NCBI RefSeq assembly: GCF_003346715.1
Contig: NZ_QQPQ01000039.1
Coordinates: forward strand, 1 to 42,560
Source: Oceanispirochaeta sp. M1
GTDB taxonomy: Bacteria; Spirochaetota; Spirochaetia; DSM-2461
DNA length: 42,560 nucleotides
Direction: 5' to 3'
The stretch's first letter is position 1, and every line of letters begins with the position of its first letter. Positions 24,617-35,024 of this stretch are shown here, piece after piece. Position numbers and translations under genes: made by a program. Below the pieces are notes generated by a model. It made no database searches, had not been told where the DNA came from, and saw nothing but the letters and a program-made list of their open reading frames with translations.

Positions 24617-26474
24617 TAACGGTAATAAAAACAATAACGACAATTTCAATTTCAACAATAACCGCTCTGCCCTCATGTTTCTGGGTATTCTCATTCTTTT
24701 TTTCATGTTCTTCTTCTCTTTTTCAACACAGGGTGAGATGAATGAAATTCCCTATTCCATGTTCCTCGAATATGTGAATAAAGGGATGATCTATGATGTT
24801 CAGATTCTGGATCAAAAGGAAATCGAGGGGCGTTATATAAATCCTTCGGATAATCAGCGAAGCGGGATGTCCTTCAAGACGGTCATTCCCTATTACGATG
24901 ATAATCTTATGGGCCTCCTTATTGATAAGGGAGTAAGCATCAAAGGGGGAGATAAAACCATTTCTCCCGCTATCATAATGCTGCAGCTACTCCCCTGGGC
25001 CATCAGTTTTCTCTTTATCTGGTGGATGTTCCGCTCCATGCAGGGCGGAGGAGGGAATAAGGCCTTCAGTTTCGGAAAGAGTAAAGCCAAACGATATGAT
25101 CATGGTAAAGACAGCATCACCTTTGATGATGTAGCCGGTCAGGATGAATCTAAATTTGAACTGATGGAAGTTGTCGACTTTCTCAAACATCCGGAAAAAT
25201 TCACTAAAATCGGCGCTAAAATACCCAAGGGAGTTCTTCTTGTAGGAAATCCCGGTACGGGAAAGACACTACTGGCAAAGGCTGTGGCCGGTGAGGCCGA
25301 AGTGCCGTTTTTTCATATGTCAGGTTCCGACTTTGTAGAGATGTTTGTGGGTGTTGGTGCCAGCCGTGTAAGAGATCTTTTTGAACAGGGACGTAAAAAT
25401 GCACCATGTATCCTGTTTATAGATGAAATTGATGCTGTGGGACGAACCAGAGGTGCCGGATACGGCGGCGGCCATGATGAGAGAGAACAGACTCTTAATC
25501 AGCTGCTTGTTGAAATGGATGGATTTAATACAGAGCAGGCTGTTATTATTATTGCTGCTACCAATCGACCCGACGTTCTGGACCCGGCACTTCTGAGAGC
25601 GGGCCGTTTTGACCGGCAGGTTGTTGTTGATATGCCTGATGTGAAAGAACGTGAGGCCATTATAGGAATCCACTGTAAAAAGATAAATCTTTCCCCCGAT
25701 GTTGATCTCTCGGTCATTGCCAGAGCCACACCGGGCAGTTCAGGTGCAAATTTGGCCAGTATAGTCAATGAAGCCGCCCTGTTTGCCGCCCGTAGAGCGG
25801 CTCTTGTGGTAGAGCATCAGGATTTTGAAGAGGCCCGTGATAAAGTTATGATGGGGGTCGCAAGAAAATCCAGGGTTCTGACACATCATGAACGAGAAAT
25901 GACCGCCTATCATGAAGCAGGGCACACACTGCTCCATTACTACCTTGAAAATGCCGATCCCATACACAAAGTGACCATAATTCCCAGAGGAAGAGCACTG
26001 GGAGTAACTTTTTCCCTGCCGGAAAACGATAATTATTCCAGAAGCCGTTCCTGGATTGAAGATCGTATTTGTATATGTTACGGTGGTTATGTAGCGGAGG
26101 AAGTTACATACAATGTGACAACCACCGGTGCAAAAAACGATATAGACCAGGCAACCGACATGGCGCGGAAAATGGTCTGTGATTGGGGCATGAGTAGTAA
26201 AGTCGGCCCCATCTCTCTAGGAAGTGGTGAAGAACCGATCTTTATCGGAAAGGAAATTGCACAGCATAAAGACTATTCTGATGATACCGCATCCCTGATC
26301 GATAGTGAAATCAGGCGTATCCTGAATGATAATCTGGGTAAAGCCAGAAATATTATTGATGAGCACAGGGATCAGCTGGAATCTATCACCAGAACTCTTC
26401 TAGTTGAAGAGACTCTGGACGATAAAAGCATCAGAAATCTACTTGGACCGGAATTCAAAAAAAGTGATTCCTGA
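24603..26474 (+). CDS. ftsH: ATP-dependent zinc metalloprotease FtsH
   Basis: FtsH (623 residues) is the inner-membrane AAA+ protease that degrades misfolded membrane proteins and some regulators. An unusual Asn/Asp-rich head (residues 4-20) precedes the first membrane helix (22-41). The second helix is near 125-145. Walker A GNPGTGKT is at 215-222, Walker B LFIDEID at 271-277 and the second region of homology [20 protein letters not shown] follows. The zinc site HEAGH is at 437-441. All catalytic residues are present. An AGAGG site precedes the ATG, which lies inside the end of tilS. Confidence 0.96.
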   Translation: MPQDDNGNKNNNDNFNFNNNRSALMFLGILILFFMFFFSFSTQGEMNEIPYSMFLEYVNKGMIYDVQILDQKEIEGRYINPSDNQRSGMSFKTVIPYYDDNLMGLLIDKGVSIKGGDKTISPAIIMLQLLPWAISFLFIWWMFRSMQGGGGNKAFSFGKSKAKRYDHGKDSITFDDVAGQDESKFELMEVVDFLKHPEKFTKIGAKIPKGVLLVGNPGTGKTLLAKAVAGEAEVPFFHMSGSDFVEMFVGVGASRVRDLFEQGRKNAPCILFIDEIDAVGRTRGAGYGGGHDEREQTLNQLLVEMDGFNTEQAVIIIAATNRPDVLDPALLRAGRFDRQVVVDMPDVKEREAIIGIHCKKINLSPDVDLSVIARATPGSSGANLASIVNEAALFAARRAALVVEHQDFEEARDKVMMGVARKSRVLTHHEREMTAYHEAGHTLLHYYLENADPIHKVTIIPRGRALGVTFSLPENDNYSRSRSWIEDRICICYGGYVAEEVTYNVTTTGAKNDIDQATDMARKMVCDWGMSSKVGPISLGSGEEPIFIGKEIAQHKDYSDDTASLIDSEIRRILNDNLGKARNIIDEHRDQLESITRTLLVEETLDDKSIRNLLGPEFKKSDS

Positions 26475-26483
26475 AGAAAAAAA

Positions 26484-28088
26484 GTGAAAAAAAAACTAAT
26501 CCTTATTCTTATATTTCTCAGTATTATAGGTTCTGCCGTAGCGCAGAGTCAGGATACAGAACTTGCCAGACTCTATGCACGATATGCCTGGGATGCCTAC
26601 GGTTCATCCCGGTGGCAGGAATTTTCCGATCTTGTTGAAAAGGGACTGGAATATGATGGCCTGAATCCTGATCTTCTCAGTTTCAAGGGACTCGAAGCCC
26701 GGAGTGCAGGACATTATGAAGAAGCCAGGCAATGGTTTTCCAAGGCTTTTTACAGCGGATATCAGGCTCAGCATATAAAAAGCCGTGATATTCTGGCCTG
26801 GCTGTTTGAAATGCATTTCCGTCTTGGAAACGACAGTGAACTGGAATCTCTCTACTACACAATTAATGAGATCACCAGAGATAGTCAGGAAATTCTATTT
26901 TATACAGTTATGTCCCTCCATCGTCTTGGCAGGACAGAGCGTGCGGTAAAACTTGCAGAGGAGGGCGTCTATAGATACCAGGATCAGCGATTTCTGATTC
27001 TCCTCAGCCTCTGGACCGATGATAAATCATATCCGGGAATTCTATCCGAATATATTGAGCGTCAGGGCCTGCTTTATCCGGATCTTCTGGCAAGAGCGGT
27101 TCTTTCTGAAGAAAATAAAAATCCATCGGTTCTGGCTTATCTATATCTTGAACAGGAGAATGATCTGAACAGCTGGTATATCAGAAAAACAGTTCTTAAT
27201 CTTCCTGTTGATGATACGGATATTCCCGATTTTACAGACAGCAGACGGATCTGGCCCCTTAAGACTCTGCAGAGTTTTGTTAAAGAACATCCCGATATGG
27301 GACTGCTTATGTCTGAGCTGAGTTATGTGTCCCTGGACAGCAGCGGTGATGGTATTGTCGATTTTTCCATTCTGAAAAAAGGGGATGAAATGATCTGGGA
27401 ACTCGATTTTGATCAGGACGGAATTGCTGATACCAGGATGGTCTGGGATGAATTCTCTGTTCTTCAGTCTGTGACATATATTCAGGATGATCTTAAACGG
27501 AGTTTTTATTATTATGACTACCCCTATATTGAACGTGTTGATATTTCAGGAGGACTAAGAAATTTCAGGGAATATCACTACCTGCCCGGCAGTTTTACCT
27601 TTTTAATGGCTGAAGGGGATGATGCCCTTCATGTTCAGCTCCTGATGGAACCTGCGGGGAATGCACCCGTTTTCACTTATGAATCTGATATTCTTAAAAA
27701 TTGTTTTTCACTTATTGATTCTGTAACTGAAGATGAAATGAAACCTTTTAGAGAGTATACTGTAGTGGATGGTATGATCAGACGTTTCCGTGAGGATTCA
27801 AACTTTGACGGTCAGTTTGACAGAACTGTACTGCTTGAAAACTGGCTGCCCTATGAAGGCTATAGAGATATAGACAGTGACGGTGAATTTGATCTGAAAG
27901 AGAAATACATAAGCGGCCGTTTTGCCGGATTTGTATATGAAGGCAGAGAGAGCCGATTGGAAGAATATCAGGATCTCTGGAGCCGAAGACGTTACCAGTT
28001 ATGGGATTTTTCAAAAAACGGATTTTACGACGCTTTACTAGAACAGAAGGGAGACGGCAGCTGGGACGAGCTGCTGATTGAACAATGA
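26484..28088 (+). CDS. Secreted protein with TPR-like N-terminal half and EF-hand-like DxDxDG repeats (534 aa)
   Basis: Function not recognised. A signal peptide is clear (MKKKLILILIFLSIIGSAVA, cleavage near AVA-QS), so it acts in the periplasm or outside. Residues ~25-200 show TPR-like helical pairs (LSFKGLEARSAGHYEEARQW, MSLHRLGRTERAVKLAEEG). The C-terminal half has five acidic loops: DSSGDGIVD (285-293), DFDQDGIAD (308-316), DSNFDGQFD (438-446), DIDSDGEFD (462-470) and a degenerate DFSKNGFYD (508-516). These look like calcium-binding EF-hand/dockerin-type loops, between beta-rich segments. The start is GTG nine bases after ftsH. The next gene overlaps by four bases, so it is co-expressed with the HtrA-like lipoprotein. 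Confidence 0.8.
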   Translation: MKKKLILILIFLSIIGSAVAQSQDTELARLYARYAWDAYGSSRWQEFSDLVEKGLEYDGLNPDLLSFKGLEARSAGHYEEARQWFSKAFYSGYQAQHIKSRDILAWLFEMHFRLGNDSELESLYYTINEITRDSQEILFYTVMSLHRLGRTERAVKLAEEGVYRYQDQRFLILLSLWTDDKSYPGILSEYIERQGLLYPDLLARAVLSEENKNPSVLAYLYLEQENDLNSWYIRKTVLNLPVDDTDIPDFTDSRRIWPLKTLQSFVKEHPDMGLLMSELSYVSLDSSGDGIVDFSILKKGDEMIWELDFDQDGIADTRMVWDEFSVLQSVTYIQDDLKRSFYYYDYPYIERVDISGGLRNFREYHYLPGSFTFLMAEGDDALHVQLLMEPAGNAPVFTYESDILKNCFSLIDSVTEDEMKPFREYTVVDGMIRRFREDSNFDGQFDRTVLLENWLPYEGYRDIDSDGEFDLKEKYISGRFAGFVYEGRESRLEEYQDLWSRRRYQLWDFSKNGFYDALLEQKGDGSWDELLIEQ

Positions 28089-29884
28089 TAAATAAGATAT
28101 TAAAGATATTTTTTATAGGGATGATGGCAGTGCTGCTGTTCTCCTGTGCAACAGCAGACTCATCAGGATCTATGGAAGACAGATCGGAAGCCTATGATTC
28201 GGGAAGCCGCGCTTCTCAGCAGATCGATTCACTTATGGAAGATGAGAGGCCCTCTGAAGCCCTTCAGTGGATTTATCATTACAGAGGGAGCGAGCATCCC
28301 CCTGAACTTGATTATGCGAACCTTGAAGAGCAGGCCCTTAAAGAGATGGACAAACAGCTCAAGCAGTCCATGGATGACAGGGAATATATGAAGGCCCTCT
28401 CTCTCTACAGTTCACTTGACGCAGTAGGGCAGACCTCATATATACGCCGGGATTATGATGAACAGAACATTAAACTTGAATATATAAAAAATCTTCTGGA
28501 ATTTGAAATGGCCGGAGCCGCAGCCGTAATGGTAGTCCAGGGCTTTGTCTCTCTGGAAGATGTGAGTGATAAAGATCTTCAGTATTTTGAAGAGCGTTTT
28601 ACAAAGGGTGAAAACAGAAAGGCTCTTGCTAAGGTCGTAAAGGAGCTGGGAAATCGCAGCCTTGCAGCTCAGGTTCTCAGCGAAGAATTCCTCTCCGCAT
28701 CCATCAGGATGGAGGATCTCCTTGAGGGAACCGTTACTGTCTGGGTTGATAAGGGACTGCGTCTGGACCGTGGAGTCGGATATCCCGACAGAAGTATAGG
28801 AAGTGGTTTTTTTATAGATAAGAAGGGTTATATCCTTACCAATTATCATGTAATTGAGAGTGAAGTGAACCCCGAATATAAGGGTTATTCCCGTCTGTTT
28901 ATCAAGCTCTCCGACGACCGGGGTGAAAAAATTCCCGCCAGGGTTGTAGGTTGGGACAGACATTTTGATATCGCCCTGCTTAAAACAGAGATTGAAGCAC
29001 CCTATGTTTTCTCATTTGCAGGAATAGATCAGTTCAGTCTGGGAGAAAAGATTTTTGCCATCGGTTCACCCGGTGGGTTGAATAACACAATTACCTCCGG
29101 TTCTGTCTCGGCAGTCAGGCGTCCGCTCCAGACCATGGGTGAATCCATTCAGGTCGATGTCCCTATAAACCCGGGAAACAGCGGCGGTCCTCTTATGAAC
29201 AGTGACTCTGAGGTAAACGGAATTGTATTTGCAGGGATTACCGGTTTTGAAGGTGTCAATTTTGCCATAGACGGAGAGTATGTAAAAACACTGCTTCCTC
29301 ATCTCTATGGCGGCGGTGCCATCAAACATTCATGGATCGGTGTGGGAGGATATCAGGCCTATGATCATCTGGAAACACTCTATGTTACACCCGGATCTCC
29401 CGCAGACAGCCTCGGTCTGGCTCGGGGAGATATAATACTATCCATCAACGGTAAAAAAGTTCAGCGCAATCAGGATGTCAGAGATGCTATCCTCGGTCTT
29501 GCGCCCGGTACTATTATCACTATGGACTGGGAGACCACAGAGGGTATTAAAAAACACTCCAGGGTCACTCTTGCAGAGCGCCCGGATGTGCCTTTGAAGG
29601 AAGCAGTCAATGCCGATACCCGGGAAAACCTTATTCCCCCCATGTTCGGAATGGTACTCTCTCAGGTGGCTAAGCAGCAGTATACTGTGGAGAAGGTCTA
29701 TACCGGTGGTGGAGCCGACGAGGCCAGTATCTCAGCCAACGATGTAATCGTACTCAGAAAGTGGACGGTAAATGAGAAAGACGGCTACGTACTGATGCAG
29801 TTTGTATTCAAGGGCATAAAAGCCGGATACCTGGAAAGTGCAGTTCAGTTGGGAGCAGGTTTAGAGTCCGCTATCTTCTTCTGA
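28085..29884 (+). CDS. HtrA/DegP-like serine protease lipoprotein with PDZ domain
   Basis: A 599-residue S1C-family protease. The lipobox LLFSC at residues 17-21 makes it a lipoprotein. Residues ~40-210 form a helical, TPR-like region not found in standard DegP. The trypsin-like domain has His255 (LTNYHVIE), Asp295 (HFDIALLK) and Ser366 (NPGNSGGPL), so the triad is intact. A PDZ domain covers about 410-500 (GSPADSLGLARGDIILSINGKKV). A second region to the end may be another, degenerate PDZ. It overlaps the preceding secreted-protein gene by four bases. It probably performs envelope quality control, which fits its place beside ftsH. Confidence 0.88.
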   Translation: MINKILKIFFIGMMAVLLFSCATADSSGSMEDRSEAYDSGSRASQQIDSLMEDERPSEALQWIYHYRGSEHPPELDYANLEEQALKEMDKQLKQSMDDREYMKALSLYSSLDAVGQTSYIRRDYDEQNIKLEYIKNLLEFEMAGAAAVMVVQGFVSLEDVSDKDLQYFEERFTKGENRKALAKVVKELGNRSLAAQVLSEEFLSASIRMEDLLEGTVTVWVDKGLRLDRGVGYPDRSIGSGFFIDKKGYILTNYHVIESEVNPEYKGYSRLFIKLSDDRGEKIPARVVGWDRHFDIALLKTEIEAPYVFSFAGIDQFSLGEKIFAIGSPGGLNNTITSGSVSAVRRPLQTMGESIQVDVPINPGNSGGPLMNSDSEVNGIVFAGITGFEGVNFAIDGEYVKTLLPHLYGGGAIKHSWIGVGGYQAYDHLETLYVTPGSPADSLGLARGDIILSINGKKVQRNQDVRDAILGLAPGTIITMDWETTEGIKKHSRVTLAERPDVPLKEAVNADTRENLIPPMFGMVLSQVAKQQYTVEKVYTGGGADEASISANDVIVLRKWTVNEKDGYVLMQFVFKGIKAGYLESAVQLGAGLESAIFF

Positions 29885-29887
29885 CGA

Positions 29888-29916
29888 TTGAAGAAAGTAA
29901 CGTTTTACTATATATT
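29888..29916 (+). promoter_or_regulatory. Promoter of lepA (predicted leaderless)
   Basis: TTGAAG (29888-29893), 17-base spacer and TATATT (29911-29916). The ATG at 29925 is eight bases beyond the -10 box. Transcription would start within one or two bases of the codon. Confidence 0.55.
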
Positions 29917-29924
29917 TCTCAGGT

Positions 29925-31736
29925 ATGAAATACGAACAGGATAAAATCCGCAACTTTTGCATAATTGCCCATATTGACCATGGAAAATCCACTCTGGCAG
30001 ACCGTTTCCTGCAGAAATCCCACTCCGTTTCGGAAAGAGATATGCACGAGCAGATGCTCGACTCAATGGATATTGAACGGGAGAGGGGGATTACAATCAA
30101 ATCTCAGGCTGTTACCATTGAATATAAATCTGTTGATGGAAATACATACCAGCTGAACCTGGTTGATACCCCGGGACATGTAGACTTTTCCTATGAAGTT
30201 TCAAGAGCCATCAGCTCCTGCGAGGGAGCCCTCCTTTTAGTTGATGCCTCCCAGGGTGTGGAAGCACAGACTCTCTCTAACATGTATATGGCTATGGATC
30301 ATGATCTGGATATTGTTCCGGTTGTGAACAAAATGGACCTGCTCAGTGCCGACCTTGAAAGAGTGTCCGACCAGATTGAACATGACCTGGGTCTTGATCG
30401 TGAGATGATTTATCCTGTATCTGCAAAGACAGGTGAAAAAGTTGATGAGCTTATCGAAGGTCTGATCAAATGGATACCTGCACCCGCAGGCTCCCCGGAT
30501 AATCCCCTGAAATGTCTTATCTTTGACTCACACTATGATGCCTACAGAGGTGTCGTAATCCATATCAGACTTTTTGAAGGCTCCATCTCGGTGGGTGATG
30601 AAATCCTCATCATGTCCAATAACGCCACTTATAAAGTTGAGGAAGTGGGAACCTTCAAGCTGGGACTGTATCCCTGTAAAACCTTGAAAGCCGGTCAGGT
30701 CGGGTATATTATTGCGGGAATCAAAATAATCTCTGATATCAGAGTCGGTGATACAATCACCCAGAATAAAAATCCCTGTGATGAGGCACTCTCCGGATTC
30801 CGTGAGGTCAAGCCTGTCGTATTCTCTTCAATTTATGCTGTAGATACAAACCAGTATGAAGAACTTCATACGGCTATAGATAAGCTTAGGCTCAATGACG
30901 CCTCACTGGTGTACGAAAAGGATGCTTCCGCGGCACTCGGTTTTGGGTTCCGCTGCGGTTTCCTCGGCCTTCTTCATCTTGAAGTCGTTCAGGAACGTCT
31001 TGAGAGAGAATTTGGTCTGAATATAGTCCTGACTTCTCCCTCGGTTCGCTATAGACTCACAAGACAGGACGGAACTGTATATTATCTGGATAATCCGGCT
31101 GAATTTCCTGATCCCGGTACCATCGAGATGAGTGAAGAACCCTATATTACAGCAGATATCATTACTCCCACAGACTATCTGGGTTCCATTATGACCCTCT
31201 GTATGGGGAAACGCGGTGTTCAGACCAGTATGAATTATCTGGATGAAAAACGTGTGGAAATAAAATTTGATATGCCTCTGGCGGAAGTTCTTTTTGACTT
31301 CTACGATAAGTTGAAATCCATCTCCAAGGGTTATGCCTCTTTTGACTATGAAGTTATAGGGTTTAAGCCCACTAATCTGGTTAAACTCGATATCGTGATC
31401 AACGGAGACAAGGTGGATGCCCTGTCTCAGCTGGTATTCAAGGATAATGCCTATGACCGGGGAAGAATCGTCTGTAAGAAACTGAAGGGTGAAATTACCC
31501 GTCAGCAGTTTAAGATTGCTGTTCAGGCGGCCATTGGTAATACGGTTATCTCCAGAGAGACTATTTCCGCACTTCGTAAGGATGTAACATCCAAGTGTTA
31601 CGGAGGTGATATCTCCCGTAAACGTAAACTCCTTGAGAAGCAGAAAGAGGGTAAGAAGAGAATGAAGATGGTGGGTAATGTTGAGTTGCCTCAGTCTGCA
31701 TTTCTTGCGGTTCTCAAGACCAGTGATGATGATTAA
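29925..31736 (+). CDS. lepA: Elongation factor 4 (LepA)
   Basis: EF4 (603 residues) is a ribosome-bound GTPase related to EF-G. [20 protein letters not shown] carries G1, ERGITIKSQ is the switch region, [16 protein letters not shown] is G3 and VNKMD is G4. EF-G-like domains II, III and V follow. The LepA-specific C-terminal domain ends [36 protein letters not shown]. Length is normal. A terminator follows directly. Confidence 0.96.
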   Translation: [603 protein letters not shown]

Positions 31737-31760
31737 CACACCAATTATTTAGAATTATTG

Positions 31761-31795
31761 AAGGAGCAGATCAGGTCGATTCTGCTCCTTTTTTT
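31761..31795 (+). terminator. Rho-independent terminator after lepA
   Basis: AAGGAGCAGA (31761-31770) and TCTGCTCCTT (31781-31790) form a perfect ten-base-pair stem with a ten-base loop. The stem runs into T residues up to 31795. Confidence 0.92.
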
Positions 31796-31874
31796 ATCCC
31801 CTTTTCCAATAATTTTATTATAAATATCTTTTTTCTGTTATAGTGGATCACAACAAATAAGTAGGTGATCTCAA

Positions 31875-34800
31875 GTGAAAAAAGAAATATTTCTAATACC
31901 CTATGCCCATCTTGATACACAGTGGCGCTGGGAATATCCCACAACAATAAAAAAATACATCAGGAACACCCTTGATGATAATATCAGCCGATTTGAGAAG
32001 TATCCCGGCCATCAGTTCAACTTCACAGGTGCAATCCGTTATTCCATGATGAAGGAATACTACCCCGAAAAATTCGCATCCATAAAAAAATATATTGAAG
32101 AGGGCCGATGGCATCTTGCAGGGACCTGTATGGATGAAACCGACGCTCTTGTACCCTCAGTAGAATCAATGGTGAGGAATATACTTTATGGTGACCGATG
32201 GGCTGTCAGAGAATTCGGAAAGAGCAGCCGGGACTATATGATTCCAGACTGTTTCGGATTTCCCGGAAACATGCCCACAGTTCTGACCCACTGTGATATT
32301 AAGGGTTTTTCCACCCAGAAACTGACATGGCACAGCGCTGTGGGAATCCCATTTGAGCTGGGAATCTGGAGAGGGAAAGATGGTAGTGAATTGGTCTCTG
32401 CTCTTAATCCTACTGCCTATACTTCCAAGGTGAAATTCCCCTTCAAGCTGAACCGGAACCGCCTGAAGAGGCTGAATGATCTGGGAAAGAAGAGCGGTAT
32501 CTGGAAATCCTTTCAGTATTACGGAGTCGGCGATGTCGGCGGAGCTCCCAAAGAGGGATCGGTAAAAAGTGTTCTGGCCGGCATAAAGCAGAGCCGGTCA
32601 GAAGATACTGATCTGATTATCCGTCAGGGCTCGGCTGACCAGTTCTTTGCAGAACTGCAGGATGATGAAAAAGAGAAGATGGACCGCTACGAAGGAGACT
32701 TCCTCCTGACACTGCACAGCGCCGGTACCCTCACATCCGCAGCAATCATGAAACGCTGGAACAGGAAAAATGAGCAGCTTGCATTCGCCGCGGAGGCAGC
32801 AGCCCTGACGGCTATGAATTACAGCGGCAAATATCCTTCACAGAAGATATACAGGGCCTGGAAGCGTGTTCTCTGCAGCCAGATGCATGATATTCTCCCG
32901 GGGACATCTACACCCAATGCCTATACTTATTCTCACAACGATGAAGTGATCGCCTTGAATCTCTGGTCTTCTATTCTTGAGGATTCGGCACAGTCCATAG
33001 CTCCCCATGTGAAGGGAGATGGAAATATCCTTTTATATAATCCCTGTGAACTGCAGAGAAAAGATCCTGTTAAAGTGGATCTCAGTAATAATGATGAGAT
33101 TAAAGGCAAAATCGGTGAATGTATCCTGATGGACGGCGAAAGCAGAGAAACTGCCGGGCAGCTCACATCTGATAAAGAGGGAAGAACGATACTTACTTTT
33201 GTACCTGACCTTGGCCCCTTCAGCTGGACCCGTTTCTCTCTCCATGAGGATAAGGCCTCTATAAACACTCCTGTGACAGTCCGTAAAATCTCAGAAGAAT
33301 ATATCCTGGAGAATGCCGGGTATAAGATTGCAGTGGCTGAGGACGGCGAGATCAGGTCAATTCTGAACAAGGGTCTGGATCGTGAACTCCTGAGTGAACC
33401 CATGGCCTATGAATTTCAGAAGGAAGTACCCGGAGTATTTCCCGCATGGAATATGGACTGGAAGGACAGGCAGAAACCACCCTTTGCCCGTATTGAGAAG
33501 GGCGGCAAGGTCTCTATCAGCGAAGAAGGATCACAGCGCTGCTCAATTCTAATACAGACTGAATATGGTTCCTCCAGCTTTAATAAAGAGATCTCCCTCT
33601 CGGCAGGATCTGACATTGTTGAGTTCACAGAAAAGATCGACTGGCGGGAAAGCGGCTGCTCTCTCAAGCTGGCCCTCACATCGGATATGAAGAACTCAAT
33701 TTTCACAACAAACTGGGAAACCTCAAGAAGTAAAAGAGATGTAAATCATAAGAAAATATATGAAATGCCCTCCCGTTACTGGGCAGACCTGAGCTGTGAT
33801 CAGGACTGGGGATTTTCAATCCTGGAAGACTCAAAATATGGATACGATCACCCTTTGGAAAATAAACTCAGAATGACTCTGCTCTATACACCGGGATTGA
33901 AGTTTTCAGATCCTTTCAGGGATCAGAAGAGTCATGACTGGGGTGAACATACAATCCGATATGCCCTCTATGGACATAAGGGTGACTGGAAAAACAGTGA
34001 TGTACAGGCTAGGCGTTTTAATCAGCCTGTTCGTTCTTTTTTAATCTCCGGTGAAGCTGCCGCCTCAAAAAGGCGAAATGAAATTCAGCCTTTTCTGTTT
34101 AAGATGAGCTCCGAAGACTTAGGAGTTCTTGCCGTAAAGAAAGCAGAAGACAGTGATGCCGCAGTCATCCGTCTGTGTGAGCGAAAGGGAGAGAACTCTA
34201 GTGCAGAACTGATTTTTTCAAGAAATGTCAGCAGAGTCCAGTTAATAAACGGCCTTGAGGAAGTACAGGGGGATGTTGAGATTGCCGATAACGGATTTAC
34301 CGCCGCCCTTCCGGCCTGTTCCATGGCCTCCTATCTGGTGGAATTTACTGATAGACAGATCTCTGAATCAACAAGGCAGCACAGTCTTGATCTGCCTTAC
34401 AATGCCGGGACCATGTCTCACAGGGGAGAAAAATCTGATGCTCTCCTACCCGCGGAACAGGTCCCCTCAGAGATCGATTCAGGCGGGCTGAGTTATAATC
34501 TGGCTGAAGGCAGGGAAAATGATACAGTACGCTGTGAAAGTCAGAATATCAGCCTCCCTGAGGGTTTTAATTCTCTATCCATCCTCTGCGGAGCAGACAC
34601 AGACTGTAGTGAAAGCTTCAGCTTTCTGGATAACGATGGGGAAATCCTGAATAAGGAAGAAGTTCAAATATCCTCCATGACAGAGTTTATCGGTCAGTGG
34701 GACAGGAGAATCTGGAAAAAAATACCCGGACATGAAGCAAAACAGAAGAGAGATTATATCTGGCTTAACAGCTGTACCGGAATCGACGGAGGGTATGTTA

Positions 34801-35024
34801 AAAGAGACCGCCTGGAGTGGTTCTCCACACATACTCTGAATGAAGGAGAAGAGTTGCCATATCAGTTTGGATATATGTTTACTAAGATCCTCGAGATTCC
34901 TGAGAAAGCTGTCAGTATCCAGCTGCCGTCTAATTCAGGAGTGAAGATCTATGCAATAACAGCATCTCATCAGGATTGTTCCGTGAAGAGTGCTCAGTGT
35001 CTAGGGGATAAATACGACTTTTAA
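31875..35024 (+). CDS. Glycoside hydrolase family 38 alpha-mannosidase
   Basis: A 1049-residue GH38 enzyme, a retaining zinc alpha-mannosidase. Zinc ligands His12 and Asp14 are in YAHLDTQWRWEYP. The nucleophile/zinc ligand Asp125 is in MIPDCFGFPGNMP. His281 (LTLHSAGTLTS) and His338 (CSQMHDILPGTS) complete the usual set. The middle and C-terminal beta-domains are present (NAGYKIAVAEDGEIRSILNKG, DWGEHTIRYALYGHKG). There is no signal peptide, so it should act in the cytoplasm on imported mannosides. The start is GTG 31875 with AGGTGAT upstream. A weak TATAGT at 31839 may be its -10 box. No transporter or regulator is adjacent. Its stop overlaps the broken dehydrogenase on the other strand. Confidence 0.9.
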   Translation: MKKEIFLIPYAHLDTQWRWEYPTTIKKYIRNTLDDNISRFEKYPGHQFNFTGAIRYSMMKEYYPEKFASIKKYIEEGRWHLAGTCMDETDALVPSVESMVRNILYGDRWAVREFGKSSRDYMIPDCFGFPGNMPTVLTHCDIKGFSTQKLTWHSAVGIPFELGIWRGKDGSELVSALNPTAYTSKVKFPFKLNRNRLKRLNDLGKKSGIWKSFQYYGVGDVGGAPKEGSVKSVLAGIKQSRSEDTDLIIRQGSADQFFAELQDDEKEKMDRYEGDFLLTLHSAGTLTSAAIMKRWNRKNEQLAFAAEAAALTAMNYSGKYPSQKIYRAWKRVLCSQMHDILPGTSTPNAYTYSHNDEVIALNLWSSILEDSAQSIAPHVKGDGNILLYNPCELQRKDPVKVDLSNNDEIKGKIGECILMDGESRETAGQLTSDKEGRTILTFVPDLGPFSWTRFSLHEDKASINTPVTVRKISEEYILENAGYKIAVAEDGEIRSILNKGLDRELLSEPMAYEFQKEVPGVFPAWNMDWKDRQKPPFARIEKGGKVSISEEGSQRCSILIQTEYGSSSFNKEISLSAGSDIVEFTEKIDWRESGCSLKLALTSDMKNSIFTTNWETSRSKRDVNHKKIYEMPSRYWADLSCDQDWGFSILEDSKYGYDHPLENKLRMTLLYTPGLKFSDPFRDQKSHDWGEHTIRYALYGHKGDWKNSDVQARRFNQPVRSFLISGEAAASKRRNEIQPFLFKMSSEDLGVLAVKKAEDSDAAVIRLCERKGENSSAELIFSRNVSRVQLINGLEEVQGDVEIADNGFTAALPACSMASYLVEFTDRQISESTRQHSLDLPYNAGTMSHRGEKSDALLPAEQVPSEIDSGGLSYNLAEGRENDTVRCESQNISLPEGFNSLSILCGADTDCSESFSFLDNDGEILNKEEVQISSMTEFIGQWDRRIWKKIPGHEAKQKRDYIWLNSCTGIDGGYVKRDRLEWFSTHTLNEGEELPYQFGYMFTKILEIPEKAVSIQLPSNSGVKIYAITASHQDCSVKSAQCLGDKYDF

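Noticed and set aside
30903-31739. A 278-codon open frame on the minus strand inside lepA
   Set aside because: Antisense to the conserved LepA C-terminal half. There is no promoter or ribosome site, and composition is of a shadow frame.
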